64,000 nt of DNA from Diogma glabrata. Its lineage: Eukaryota > Arthropoda > Insecta > Diptera > Cylindrotomidae. Below the pieces are notes generated by a model, which was not told the DNA's origin, did not search any database, and worked only from the letters and a program-made list of their open reading frames with translations. The stretch spans positions 270,067,114 through 270,131,113 of the forward strand of contig OY856188.1 in assembly GCA_963693315.1 (NCBI GenBank), read 5' to 3'. A program made the translations under genes and the position numbers. Below, piece after piece: positions 20,961 through 33,685 of the stretch. The first letter of the stretch is position 1. Each line of letters opens with the position of its first letter.

Positions 20961-23838
20961 ATAATATAATTTAACTGAGACTTATAACTTATTTATAAAT
21001 TTTAAATAGTCACTTATTAAGACCAATAATATAATTTTAACTTTAATAAGATCCTTAATTAATATTTTGCTTATTATTTTACTTTAATAGTTATCTCCAA
21101 TCAAAAAAACATGTGGTAAAATTTTCACCAATTATTAAATTTACAGTTGCAAAACTGCAAATCAATTGTATAACAATTGTAAAATCTCCAACAATCCAAA
21201 AACAGGTGGCATAATTTTCTCGAACAGAATATATCTAAAATGTTAGAACTAATCGAGCTAATCCGGCTCGAAGAACCAAAAATGTTCAAAATAACTTGTT
21301 TAAACTAATAGATTTTAGACTAATAGATTTTAAAGCTAAAAACTTTTTTAAATTAAAAAAAAATGTTGTACGATATCCTGCTAAAAACAAAAGACCATTT
21401 CGGAACTTTTTCAAAGGGCCGAATCGAGGTAGTTCCCTGGAGGTTTTTAATACAAATCGATATGCTAAGTTTAGTCACCGACAATATTTGATTATGTTTA
21501 TTATTTTAACGCACTAATGCGGTAACCATAAATCCAAAGTAATTAACCAAAGCACATACATTTTGAATTATCTGTCTTATACTCATAATTATAATTTTTA
21601 AGCGACTGGATGCAATTTGACAAACATAAAATTAAATAGGTTTAATTTTAGCTTTAATATTTGCTTAAAAAATCAATAATTAAATTGCAAAAATTTCAAA
21701 ACCACCGGAAATTGATTTTATTTCTCAATAATTAAAAGAAAATGTAATCATTTTCTAAAATCACTTTGAATCGACTAATCTCAACTTTTCAAAGGTAGCA
21801 ATTAAAGTTTTGTTTATAAATAATCCTTGATATCATGCTTATGACAAAACGAATATAAATATAATAATGATTTTCTGAACATTATCTACTATACCATGAC
21901 ATCAAGACATAAACAAAAGTAATTGCAATTGGATTTGGTTGCCTTTAATTATACTTGAAAATATTATTGTTTTGTAGTTATAATTAAAATTCAAGTAATT
22001 CTACTAATTATCTGATATGACTAACTTTCGAAATAATCATAATGTCAAAGTTAACGAAGGTGAGATGTGCATAATCGAAATAGTTTACAACCAAGCAAAT
22101 CAAGCCAACTAGTAAATTTTACGTAATAACTCATGACAAAATGTTCATACTTCTGATTTTTAAAGATATGTTAATTTCATTAGAATAAGGGTGAGAAATG
22201 ATTTGTCATAGTTTTACTGAATATCGTGATCAAAATATATAGACATATGTTCAGAAGCTAATATTAGCAAGAATTCATCAACTCAAATCATGAAATTAAT
22301 TTTGAAAAAAGTATTATTTTTGCCTAACCTAAGAAAATGAATTAACGGTATCAAATTATTGAATATATGTTAGGGATATTAATTTCTTTGAGTGGATGTA
22401 GTCGGAAGCAATTTCTTCTAAGAAAAACGTTAGAAAGCTTTTTTTTTAACAACGACAAAACGTATAGAAAATAAATTGTATTTCGTTTTACTTCAACTGA
22501 AAAAAATCAATACAAATTCTGAAAAATAAAACGAAGAAACCATTTAAGTGTAATTAAATTTTGTCGACTTGATTAAGTTTATCTTGTTTAATTTCTTGAT
22601 TCGGGTGTGTCATTTATGTTCTTGATTGGATATCTAAAATTGTGTTGAAATTAAATTTATACGCCTTCATGCATGAATATCACAGGGGATCTCCTAAATG
22701 ATTAGACCTATTGGTCAAAACCTAAGGCCGCTTACTTGAAGACTACTCATTTCATCGGTTCCGTAATTCAAGTCTCTTAACATTTATTGGACTAAACTGG
22801 AATACGATGTTAACAGCTTTGTCGTATAAGATTTTCGAACACGATTTTAATGAAACGTTAGATTTTTGTTTCCTTTAAATGTACAATATTTAAAAACTGG
22901 ACAAAATTGGTGAGTTTCCTTTACTCCAGTTTTTCAGTAAGAATAACTGATTATTTTGAAAACGTACATTTTTTTGTCGATTTTTAAATTTTTGATTTTT
23001 TAAAAATTTGAAATTTTAATATATTGTTGGTATTGACAAAAGAAAGAAAGTTATTTGTGGTTTTATTTTTTGAGTGCTGTGAATCGGAGTTATACGCTGT
23101 TGAATTTTTGAGGATTTTTCACGTAGTTTTGGTAATGGTTTCAATGTTTTGTTAATAGGTGCCACAAATTTTATGCGATTTACGTATATTTTTGCAAATA
23201 AAAGAAAAATGGTAAAATAATCAAAATGTGTAAGTTGGAAATAAATATTTTTCACTTTTCCGCTAGGCTGCGCGTTAAACCTTGGTTTACTTCAAAGCTC
23301 ATATCTCAAAAATCGTTCTTTTTTTTTGTTTTGCACAAATTTTAAAGTAAACACATGCAGCTATGAAACTAAAAAATAAAAAGTGAGAGATTCCATATGG
23401 ATTTTTTATACGATTTTTTAAAGTTTAGTATATGAAAAATTCACATGAGTTTTTACATCAAATTAATTATGCTTTACTAAATGTGAATCTAATATATTGA
23501 ACATTTTATATTTTAACATCTGTACAAAATATTGAAACTTATTTTGTGCATTACTCATTGAAAAGCAGGTTTTTATTGAGAATAAGGATTGGAGATTCCA
23601 ACGATCGAAGATTGTGATTTACTTTCAACATCTTAACACTAACATAAGCATGCGTCGATTACTAATAAATCTCGTTTTTTATAAAAATCATAATTTAATG
23701 AAACAATAATAATATTACAAACGAATACATTAAAAAATTAATTTATATATTTTTTTTGCCTTTAATTGATATATAATTTTTATATACCTACAATTTTGAG
23801 ATGATCTCATTTTTGTAGTAATAAATTTAAATTAGTAA
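20961..23838. other. AT-rich stretch without identified features
   Basis: No domain-bearing frame, tandem array or paired terminal repeat could be recognised. Frames at 21296-21517 and 23016-23255 are short, lysine- or hydrophobic-rich and uninformative. Part may be decayed BEL gag or LTR sequence, but nothing shows this. Confidence 0.4.
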
Positions 23839-25904
23839 AATATGGAGGGGCTGAAATCTCACAGCTCTCAGATATCAAGACTTCGGTCTGGGTTAAGGAT
23901 TTTGATATAGTTTTCGGCAAAAAACTTTTATGAGGACATGGTTTTTAGTTTTGGGCAGCGACGTATATCAAACATAAATTTTTGTTCAAGTACATGTATT
24001 TTGTATCTCTGTTTAGATATGTATTACAAAACTAACACAAAACATCAATACGTTGTTGGAAAATTATGTCAGATCATATATTAACATAATTTAGTGAAAA
24101 GATTATAAAATAAGCAAACTACTCAAAAACCTCTCCATTTAGCGTTTCGAGAAAATATTTCAAAATTCACAAATTCATATTTCTTTCAAAATTCCAAAAA
24201 TATTGTAAAATAAAAATTCAAACTTTTTTCAAACAAAATTCTAAAAATATTGCAAAAATTATAACAATATCAAAAATTGTAACTTTTTCCAAAATTATAA
24301 AAATTATAATAAAATCAAAAATTTAAAATTTTTCAAAATTCCAAAAATATTCCAAAAATTCTTACAAAATCAAAAATTGAAACTGTTTTCAAAATTCTAA
24401 AAATATGTATATAGGTATAAAATTCAAAAATTCTATTTTTTTTTCAGAATTCTAAAAATATTCCAAAATTAGAATAAAATCAAAAATTTTAACTTTTTTT
24501 AAATTCTAATAATATTCCAAAAATTCTTAAAAATTCAAAAATTGAAACTTTTTTCAAAATTCTAAAAATAAATTATATAAAATAAAAAATTTTTTTTTCA
24601 AAATTCTAAGAATATTCCAAAAATTGGAATAAAATCAAATATTTAAACTTTTTCTAAATTCTAATGATATTCCAAAAATTCGAAAATTCAAAGTTTTTCC
24701 AAAACTCTAAAAATATTGCAAAAATTATAACAATATCAAAAATCGAAACTTTTTCCAATTATAAAAATTATAATAAAATCAAAAATTTTAAATTTTTCGA
24801 AATTCTGAAAATATTCCAAAAATTCTTACAAAATCAAAAATTGAAACTTTTTCAACATTCCAAAAATATTTCAAAAACTATAACAAATTCAAAAATGTCC
24901 ATGTCGAATTTCATTTTCAATTTCATTTCCAGCAAACTATTCAAAAACCTTCAATTTAGCGATTCGAGAAAATATTGCAAAATCACAAAATCATATTTCT
25001 TTCAAAAGTATAAATATATTGTAAAAATTAAATAAAATTAAACTTTTTTCAACATTCTAAAAATATTCCAAAAATTATTACAAAATCAAAAGTTGAAACT
25101 TTTTTCAAAATTCCAAAAAATTAAAATTTTTCAAAATTTTAAAAATATTCCAAAATTCTTACGAAATCAAAAATTAAAACTTTTTCCAAAATTCTAAAAA
25201 TATTGCAAAAATTATTACAAAATCAAAAACTAAAACTTTTTTCAAAATTCCAAAAATATTTCAAAAACTATAACAAACTCAAAAATTTCTATGTCCAATT
25301 TCATTTTGAATTGAACTTATAATTATAATGCCATAATTTTCAATACTAATAATAAATTTTCATGTCATATAAATAATAATTATATTTTTTTCCAAAAAAT
25401 TGAGTATAAAAATAAATAAAAATCATTCTTTCGACACACTTAACAACATTTTTTTGACAAACTTATAATGCAATAACCTAGTTCTTGATCTCACATACCA
25501 ATCCCTACCATTAGGATTTCTCCAAATTCAATGTTCTTACTCGTAATCCTTATAGTTAAAATGAACGTTTTTTAAGCCAAAAATATGAAAATTTGCTATT
25601 TTTGACACACATAATGAGTTTTTGACACACTTCCGGTACAGTTATCGAACACAGCGTCCTTTCGGACCTGTCCCTGAGTATACTTATTTTTAGAAAAAGT
25701 ATTTTTGAAATCCCTCCAGCGGTTTTCTAGATTTCGTAGGTAATGACGGCCGGACGAATGGCCGGCCGGCAGACAAACATACATTTTTTTTTTGCTCTTT
25801 TAGAATCAGTAGGTCCTAAAATGTCGAGAAATGCCAAAAAAAGTGTGGGTAAGAATTTCGCTTTAGGCTCATGAATGTAATACTTAGGTCTTTCAGACCT
25901 AAGT
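23839..25904 (+). repeat. Element E, copy 2 (longest uninterrupted)
   Basis: It is nearly identical to copy 1 over the first ~150 bp (TATGGAGGGGCTGAAATCTC onward), followed by a long array of ~50-56-bp AT-rich units (about 24180-25290). It then has ATGAACGTTTTTTAAGCC, TTTTTGACACAC, GTCCTTTCGGACC and a GC-rich palindromic patch GGCCGGACGAATGGCCGGCC (about 25747), absent from copy 1. It ends in a perfect 23-base hairpin ACTTAGGTC-TTTCA-GACCTAAGT (25882-25904). There is no coding capacity; the 123-codon frame at 24664-25035 is translated minisatellite. Confidence 0.75.
24180..25290 (+). repeat. AT-rich ~50-56-bp minisatellite inside element E
   Basis: The unit can be paraphrased as CAAAATTCTAAAAATATTCC then AAAAATTCTTACAAAATC then AAAAATTGAAACTTTTT. 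CTAAAAATATT-type starts recur near 24240, 24348, 24403, 24450, 24508, 24561, 24606, 24659, 24707, 24804 and 24859. Units are diverged and variable in length. The inverse array is at 36090-36770. Confidence 0.7.
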
Positions 25905-25946
25905 AATTATCATTCAGATAATAAAATATTCAATCTAAGCGAAGTA

Positions 25947-26376
25947 ACAAGTTTTTTATCGTACGACAATAATTTTGATCGTACGACAAAAACGATATCT
26001 TAAGCATTGTTCTATTTTTGTGTAAGATATAAAAGTATAATTTAGGAAATTTTGTTGGTCACTTGCATAATTGCAAAATGAATTTTAAAAGCAAGATTTA
26101 TTGATTAATAATTACAATTAAATTAAGTTGATTATTGTGACATTTGACAAAAATTTATTTCTTTATTTGTATTATCGCCTAAATCTATATATATTATTAA
26201 TAAACGAATTAATTAATTATCGACACAACTTTTTTTTAAATTTATTTTTATAATATGGAAGTGACAAGCAAAATTTTCTAGGCTGTGTTTTTATATCTTT
26301 CAGAAAAATATTTCAATGTTTAAGATATCATTTTTGTCGTACGATCAAAAATATTGTCGTACGATAAAAAATTGTC
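25947..26376. mobile_element. MITE with ~60-bp TCGTACGA inverted repeats
   Basis: The left end reads ACAAGTTTTTTATCGTACGA, then CAATAATTTTGATCGTACGA, then CAAAAACGATATCTTAA. The right end (26318-26376) is its inverse with few changes. Each arm holds two TCGTACGA palindromes. The ~310-bp interior is AT-rich and non-coding. No certain target duplication could be read. I interpret it as a non-autonomous DNA transposon. Confidence 0.75.
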
Positions 26377-26379
26377 ACC

Positions 26380-26580
26380 GCCTTTAAACCAATCAGAGTA
26401 AATATTTTTTTCTCTGAACGGTAATACTTTTACATGAATCATGGATTGATAATAGCTATCGGCTCGTTTCGATTACCAATCAACTTGCTTTCGAAATTTT
26501 TGAAAAAAATTATTTCGAATTATCACTGCTCTTGAGAAATTACTACTGATAAATTTTAAGTCAAAATTCATCTATACAGA
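26380..26580 (-). repeat. Partial X module, copy 3
   Basis: The plus strand reads CAACTTGCTTTCGAAATTTT, TTATTTCGAATTATCACTGC and TTGAGAAATTACTACTGA. This is the inverse of the X core at 6980-7045, including GGGCGGTGATAATTCGAAAT. It is less well preserved and lacks Y. Confidence 0.55.
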
Positions 26581-26609
26581 TTGCTAGTAATAAAATTTTT
26601 GTGTAATAT

Positions 26610-27003
26610 ACTCGAAAAGTTTTTAATAATATTTTTTTTAATAAAATGTGTTGTATAGTAGGAATTACAATATGTGTCACAATAACTTGATCATGTGACG
26701 CACTGTCTTCCTCAATGATTAAAGCCAATGATATAGAGTTATATAGAGACTCGTTTTCTGGATCAATAACATGTCATAATCAAGGAATATGCCATAATTA
26801 AGATTGAGAATTCTACCGAATACAATAGAGTTCATCCGCCAGCACCGCTAAGATATCACCTTGGCTAATAACATTTCACTTCTATTGCCAATAGTATGTG
26901 ATATTTTACGTTATATCATATACCATGAGCAGGGGTTAACACATCCGTAGTTAAAAAATTTTAAAAACATGCAAACCAACAAAAACTGATCCCTCAATCC
27001 CAT
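26610..27003 (-). repeat. Repeat D, copy 2
   Basis: Shares with copy 1, in the same order, TTGTATAGTAGGAATTACAA, CATGTGACGCACTGTCTTCC, ATATAGAGTTATATAGAGAC, ATTCATCCGCCAGC-type sequence and the outer phrase AACAAAAACTGATCCCTC. About 150 bp of the copy 1 interior is missing here. Confidence 0.7.
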
Positions 27004-29698
27004 ATACAACAAAAATTGTGTCGAGTAGTCTATGCCCGAGTGGATAAACAACTAACAATTGAATACACAAAAAAAAACAATTGAATATGCCTTTTTAATA
27101 ATCGATAAACATTTATAACGTCCACACTGAACATTTTTGTAAATCAAAAAAACATATACCGGAATTACAAATGAGATTTATATGTTAATCTTTTACATGG
27201 ATTTTCAATGAAGACATTATTGTTAAGTATTGAGGATGTACCTGATTGCAAATTTATAAATTTACAAAATTATCTTGGTGTAAAAATAAAAGCGAATATT
27301 TAAAAATAAATCAATTATTGTTGGAACAAATTAATCTATTGATAGTATTCATAGAATATTGATAGCTATTTGTATAACAATAAGTTATTATTTATTTAAA
27401 AAAAAAATAAGCTCGACTATTGTTTTTGCATGTTTGAAAGTCGAAAGAAATATGTAAATTCAAATGTTGAATATCAATTGAGTTGTCAAAAAAATTTTAA
27501 TTAACACTTTATTAGGAATGTTTTTACAACTACATTACCTATCACAAAAAAACGTTTGTTGCTAATTAAAAATAATGAATAACCTAGTTCAACATATTTT
27601 ATTATATACTAAGATAACATATTTTTATTTCTTATGTATATCGCTTTTATATTGTTTTTGTTTTAATTTCATATATATGCATTATTAAAAAATTAAAATA
27701 TTACTCAAATTTGGTCCCTGGTTCTATCATATAAGACAAATGTTTTAAAAACACATATTTAATTGTAACAGAGCACCTTTGGCGGAGACACTTATTTTAA
27801 TTCAATAGTTAAAAACTTCTTCATTTTATAATAGTTATTTGTGTAACAAGGCCAAACTGTATCGCTGTAGAGTTTTAAGGTTTGTAAGACAACTAAGGAA
27901 AGTGATAGTTTTTCAAACTCAAATGAGCATGTGAGCGAACTAAACGTAAGAGAAAATTTTAAGGAAAAAAACTGCAATGCTTACAGCGCGAATCTATTAT
28001 TATCACTGATGTTTCGCAATTACTGCATTTTCACCAATTTAAGATTTGATAAAAAAGCTCCTCTCCGAATAGATGATAAAATCAGTATCCATTTACAAAT
28101 TTGCATTCCAATACTACTGATGCATTACATGGTTGAAGAAATTAGAAACGGCTCCTAATTTGGTTTCTGGTAAAGAAAAAAGAATTAAGCAGACAAAACA
28201 ATTTAGAATAAAAACCAGAAATGGTTTTTCTCAAGTAGTTTGAAAATTTATTAGGAATTTTTTTATGTTTTCTTATGGTCAGTCTGGTTTTCATTCCTTT
28301 CTTTATGTATTTTTATATTTTAACGATTTGGCATAACACAAAATGATTATTTTTAATTAGAAATTATATTTTCTAATAATAATACAATAACGGATGTTTA
28401 AATTAATTAACATTGGCGATTTTTTTGAGTTTTTCATATAATATTTATATTTTTTTCAAAATAAGTAGAACAAAAAATTTAGAAGAAATTCGTTTATTAT
28501 TTTTGGAATAAATTGGAAAAGGAAATCTTTATTTAAAGGCTTTTGTGAAATAATTTAACCTCGATTAAAAATTTATGAAATATATATATATTAGGGTGCT
28601 TTTGCTTTTTTTTTGGCGACTATTCTTTTTTTCTTGTGCCCCACCGAAATTTTGTTGAAAATACCCAAGAAAACGTTCCCCTAAAATATTAGCCCTCAAA
28701 ATTAATGTTTAGCACTCGGCCTCGGTGTTTGAATATTTTTCATGCAAAATACATGTAAACTTTGGTGTTTTTTTTAAAAAAAATTACAGCTCAGCGGCGT
28801 TTTATACTATTTCAAAATGGAAAAAAGCAACTAACCCAAGATTAAATTATCTACAAAAATGCTTATTGAGATGTAACTGTAACTTACACCGGTGACACAG
28901 TACAGATCCCTAAAGTCAATTTTATATGAATTTTTTGTTCTTTTGTTTTTATTTCATAAATGACTAAAGCTACAGGAAAAATGTCAATAACAAAGTTGTA
29001 GTTAATTAAGTTTCCTACAAAAAACTTATAAAACTGAATCTCTATGATTGATATTTTTAGAGATAATAAACTTTATATTTGGACGGCTCTGCTGATTTCG
29101 TATATTAATATGAAAAAACAAATTTTTTTTCAAGTGAAATTTGTAAACCTTAGCTATGTCTAGCTGGTCACCCAAAATAAACCCGTTTCGAAATATATTT
29201 CTTACAAAAAAAATTATTCAAAACGTCAAAGTCTCAGTCTTCTGGCGTGTCCCACCTTGAAAGTCAAAGCTGGTAAACTAAATAATCAATGATTCTAAGT
29301 GTGTAGAGACAAATTTACACTGTAGTAATAATTTCGAATAATGATGCTTTAATAATGTGAAAAAAATCATAACATTACTCTATATTTCATATAAGATATA
29401 TCCTATTAAAGTTTGTCCCACCAATTTGTTATTATTCTCCTGCCCAATCAAAACACATTGAAAATATTGGAAATTCATATTTCTATCAAGTTATCGCTCG
29501 TCACAGGAATTAATTAAAGTTCAATAAATATAATATTGCAAGTGTTTTACTTAGTCCGAGGTTTTATCAATCAAAACAGTCATCATTACTAGCAAGATCG
29601 TGTGTTGTCCAGTCAAATTATCAGTCCCCTGGCAAATATATTCGTAAAATATCTTTTAATTACAGGTAATTTTGTAGTTTCATTTTTTTTTTAAGGCG
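27004..29698. other. Non-coding stretch, probably old repeats
   Basis: No coding frame is convincing. From about 28590 to 29470 the text resembles insect repeat sequence (TTAGGGTGCTTTTGC, CTTGTGCCCCACCG, GGCGTGTCCCACCTTG) but has no second copy in the window and no inverted ends that I can find. A tRNA-like phrase TGCCCGAGTGGATAAACAAC at 27033 lacks a B box. The frames at 27792-28158 show no domain. Confidence 0.4.
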
Positions 29699-29699
29699 T

Positions 29700-29957
29700 T
29701 TATGCTCCATGTAGGAGCGTTGCCAGGCTAATTAGCTTTAAATATTCACCACGGTCATTCGCAACAGCGACATAATTACCATGGCAGTTGATTTTTTTAA
29801 GGTCGTTTATTACGTCAGTCTCCCATTGTCCCCTCGCGGTCGCCCACTCCCTGGGGTTCTAACGTACATTTTTCTAATCATTCCAGACTGTGAATCGGCT
29901 CGTAGAACATGCCCAAACCAAGCAATCCTATTAGAACGGATACACAGAAAGAAAAAA
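29700..29957 (-). pseudogene. LINE ORF2 C-terminal fragment
   Basis: On the minus strand a frame reads RSNRIAWFGHVLRADSQSGM, IRKMYVRTPGSGRPRGQWET and DVINDLKK, ending with a stop at 29700-29702. The pattern I/L-x-W-x-GHV-x-R followed by a P-G-x-R-x-x-GR-PR-x-x-W motif is the very common C-terminal end of a LINE-type reverse transcriptase protein. A slip near 29790 is needed to reach the last part. Only the last ~85 residues survive, consistent with 5' truncation. Confidence 0.65.
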
Positions 29958-30289
29958 TCGCATTAACTTTAAAAAAAGTCAGACAAGTGCGAATAAAATT
30001 CGCTCGTCAAAGGTTCCGTGAATGTAAAAGAACACAATATCCAAAACTATTGACAAAAAGTTGTATTGTAATGTCCTTATATTTCCAGACCATAGACGTA
30101 TAACAAAATAATTAATGTTTAATCGTAAATGTCAATAGTAAATTACAATCAAATCCACATTGATCAAAAATAACTCAAAAAATGTTACATTAGGTTAAAT
30201 CTCATCCATAGATGTTTATGGTAACTCAAGAAAGATTCACCAGCTTGTAAATGGTTTAAATTTGATTATTTTTTCGGTCAATCAAGTGT

Positions 30290-31026
30290 TAAAATTTAGG
30301 GGGGGTAAAGAGGCTACATACTAAAAATATTTTTTTTCAATAACCCAAAAACTGTGCACCGCTAAGTTCTAAAAAAATTATAATGTTTCTTAAATTAAGT
30401 GCTCCTTCATATCAAACCCCATTCGCTTGGGTCAAAAGTGGTATTTTACTCTCCCCACACCCATCCCCTAAACACACAGAAATATAGTTATTTGAGACTT
30501 TGCTATGATTTTCATTCAAAATTTACAAATTTTCCTGTCTCTGCGAATTATTTCAAATTTTTTTGTCAATCATCGTCGAAACGTAGGGAGCGAAACGATC
30601 TGAAATTTGCACTTTTTTGATAATAACTCAAAAACTTTACATCACAAAATTCTAAAAAAAATTGCAATGATTTATATATTAGGTGCTCTTTTAAATGACA
30701 TCTCACTCGCTCGGGTCCAAAAAGATTTTCTTTTACCCTCTTTACCCTGGTCCCCTAAACGCACAGAAATATAATTATTTGAGACCTCTCTATAATTTTC
30801 ATACAAAATCTACCGAATTTCCAAGCTCTGTGAATTTTTTCAAATTTTTCTGTCAATCAGTGCCGAATCGTAGGGGGAGAACGGTCTGAATTTTGCACTT
30901 TTTTGTCCATAACTCAAAAACTTTGCACCGCAAAATTCTAAAAAAAATTGCAACAAATTTTAAATTAGGTGTTCTTTCAAATGACACCCCACTCGCTTGG
31001 GTCAACAAATTTTTTTTTTTACCCTC
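30290..31026 (+). repeat. ~287-bp tandem repeat, array part 1
   Basis: About 2.5 head-to-tail units. Landmarks repeat at ~287 bp: CCCCTAAACACACAGAAATA (30465, 30752), TCAAATTTTTCTGTCAATCA, ACTCAAAAACTTTGCACCGC and ACCCCACTCGCTTGGGTCAA. Upstream (29975-30020) lies GTCAGACAAGTGCGAATAAA followed by AAGGTTCCGTG, a phrase style widespread in insect repeats. The array is cut at 31026 by the 2.66 kb TG...CA element and resumes at 33690. Frames at 30399, 30695 and 33404 are translated repeat. Confidence 0.8.
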
Positions 31027-33685
31027 TGTAATGGATAGTCTGGGATAATATAGTATATTATAGTCGCAGTTTCCTTAGTTGTTGTTCCTTATATTAATCT
31101 GTACCACTTGTAATAGATTCTCATCCCTTCGTTATCAATAGTCATATTTCATGTAGTTTCCTTAACCCATAGTTTCCTTATATTTCTCAAAATCTACTAA
31201 ATCTGCAATAGCCGGACAAACGTATGGGAGAAGGAAGATTACACTAATTACCTTGAATTATTTATTCATTAATATAACACAATATTGGTTAATTTGAATT
31301 AATTAATAATTTTCCTTAACCATCATCCGTATAATCACTAAAAATTAATCAGAATTTAATCTTGCAACGCACTAAAATTGACGCGCGTTATACTTCCATT
31401 CGATTAAGTAAGGCGAGGTTACTACTTGAGTTTGAACTTTTTTGTTTCAAAACACAAACCGTAATGAAATAACGAAAATCTCAAAACCTCACAACAGCTA
31501 CGTGTATTTTGTTTCCAATCGTCAACATACAACGAATCACTATTTCTGCTTTGTTAAACATTTGATTTGTCTTTGTATGAGTGTTTTGCTAGACTCCAGC
31601 GAAAATTACCCTGCGATTGTGCGAACTAGATTCTGGCCTTGTCTTGCAAATACTACATACACTGGAAACAAGGATTAGTACAATGTTCAATGTGATGGCT
31701 TGCTGTGTTGGGTTTCAATAATGAAGGGTAGCGGTTATTGATGATATTGGAAATACTGGAGAGTGAATTGAACATTTTTTTTTGATTTCATCACAGCTTG
31801 GTAATAATTATTTCAACACAACATGATATCAAATTTATGTTATTAATATACATTTTACCGAAACCTGGTATCAAATTTATGCTATTACTAACCATTTCAA
31901 CGCAACCTTGGTTTCAAATTTTCGGCTATTACTACTAGATCTCATACACCTTGCAACGCAACATAGATATTGAATTTTTGGCTGGTGCTGTCATATGTCA
32001 TATTCGGGGTAACACATCATTTTATATCAAGTTTTGGACTATTACTACTTGGTTAAGCGCAGCATTTGCGTCAAAATTTTACTATTGTTGCCGTATGTTT
32101 GACATATTTCAACTTAATATTCGTATACAATTTTTGCTGAGTCTACCGTATTTTCTACGCAACATTTTTTTTTGTTTTACAAAATTTTGGCTGTTATCAC
32201 CGTATTATCAATTATCATATCACCGTTATCCGTATACCATTTTTGCTGATTCTACCGTATTTTCAACGCCACATTTGTACCAAGTTTTGGATGTTATCAC
32301 CGCATTGTAACGTATCATTTACCTGCAATATTTGTTGTTACTACCGTATTTTCAACACAACATTTCTACCAAGTTTTGAACATTATCACCGTATAGCAAC
32401 GCATTATTTATATACCGTTTCTGCTGATACTATCGTATTTTCAACACAACATTTATACCAAATTTTGGCTATTACAACTGATTATTTATATACAATTTTT
32501 GCTGATATTATCGTATTTTCAACGCAACATTTTCACAATAGTTTGGGATATTTCAACTGATTATTTATATACCATTTTTGCTGATATTATCGCATTTTCA
32601 ACGCAACATTTTTGCAATATTTTGGGATATTTCAACTGATTATTTATACACAATTTTTGCTGATATTATCGTATTTTCAACGCAGCATTTTTACAAAATT
32701 TCGGGATATTTCAACTGATTATTTATATACAAGTTTTTTTTGCTGATAATATCGTATTTTCAACACAACATTTTTACTAAATTTTGGCTGTTACAACTTA
32801 TTATTTATATTCAAGTCTTTTTTGCTGACACTATCGTATTTTCAACGCAACATTTTTACAATATTTTGGGATATTGCAACTGATTATTTATATAAAATTT
32901 TTGCTGATATTATCGTAATTTTCAACGCAACATTTTTACAATATTTTGGGATATTGCAACTGATTATTTATATACAATTTTTGCTGATATTATCGTATTT
33001 TCAACGCAGCATTTTTACAAAATTTCGGAATATTGCAACTGATTATTTATATACAATTTTTGCTGTTACTGTCATATTTTCAACTCCATATTTACACCAA
33101 CTGGTTTGCTATTGCTGCCGAACTGACCACGCACCAGTGGATTATCCGTACATTTATTTTTGTAATACCATACCTGTTGGATGAATCATCACTGATGGAG
33201 GGCGAAGGCCGAAGGACTTGGACGACTGGAGGATTAATCATGGGGTGAGTGGACTTGTTTTATTACCTTTATTTTTTTTTTGCTGTCTAATGTTGAAGTG
33301 GGAATGTGTGTGAGAGGGCGAGTCAGTGATTGAATGTCCGGGTGAATGTTGGTATGTGTGAAGTGTGAATGTGTGGGCGAACGATAGTGTGCGTGAAGTG
33401 TGAGTGTGTGAGCGTCTGAGAGTGATTGTGGAGGGGTTGGACGTGTTGATCGTGGGTCTTTCGCCAATGGGGTCGCCAGAGTCTTCGTTTTTCCACTTGT
33501 ATTTCTTTCCATTTCTGCAAATTTTCGTGAATAGCGTACATGTCTGTATTTGTGCTGAAGTAGCAGGGTTACTTTATCGTTCCCATGGACTGAAGCTAGT
33601 TTGGGGCTTGAAAATCAATCTCGCTAGGTACGCTTCCTGCTATGTCCTTCTCAATGGTTCGCCAATGAGAAAGCGCTTCATTACA
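31027..33685. mobile_element. TG...CA element (possible solo LTR) with internal minisatellite
   Basis: It begins TGTAATGGATAGTC and ends GCGCTTCATTACA, giving TGTAATG...CATTACA inverted ends. CCTC flanks both sides (31023-31026 and 33686-33689), interrupting the 287-bp satellite exactly. TG...CA ends and a 4-bp duplication fit a solo LTR of a Gypsy-type retrotransposon, though 2,659 bp is very long for one. Alternatives are a non-autonomous TIR element or a non-coding retroelement. No gag or pol is present. A G+T-rich stretch (33290-33430) lies near the right end. Confidence 0.6.
31950..33095 (+). repeat. ~79-83-bp minisatellite inside the TG...CA element
   Basis: Units contain GCTGATATTATCGTATTTTC, AACGCAACATTTTTACA, TTTGGGATATTGCAACTGAT and TATTTATATACAATTTTT. 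GCTGAT starts at 32501, 32580, 32659, 32742, 32824, 32903 and 32983, and GCTGTT at 33062, giving periods of 79-83 bp. More diverged units extend leftward to about 31950. Overlapping frames of 105-120 codons here are translated repeat. Confidence 0.85.

Noticed and set aside
24664..25035. 123-codon frame in element E
   Set aside because: Translated AT-rich minisatellite (repeated KIFQKF/NYNKI patterns), with no start context or domain.
27030..27060. TGCCCGAGTGGATAAACAAC, similar to the start of a Leu/Ser tRNA
   Set aside because: No B box or variable arm downstream; single copy.
31951..33248. Overlapping frames of 71-120 codons
   Set aside because: They follow the 79-bp repeat period and have no domain.
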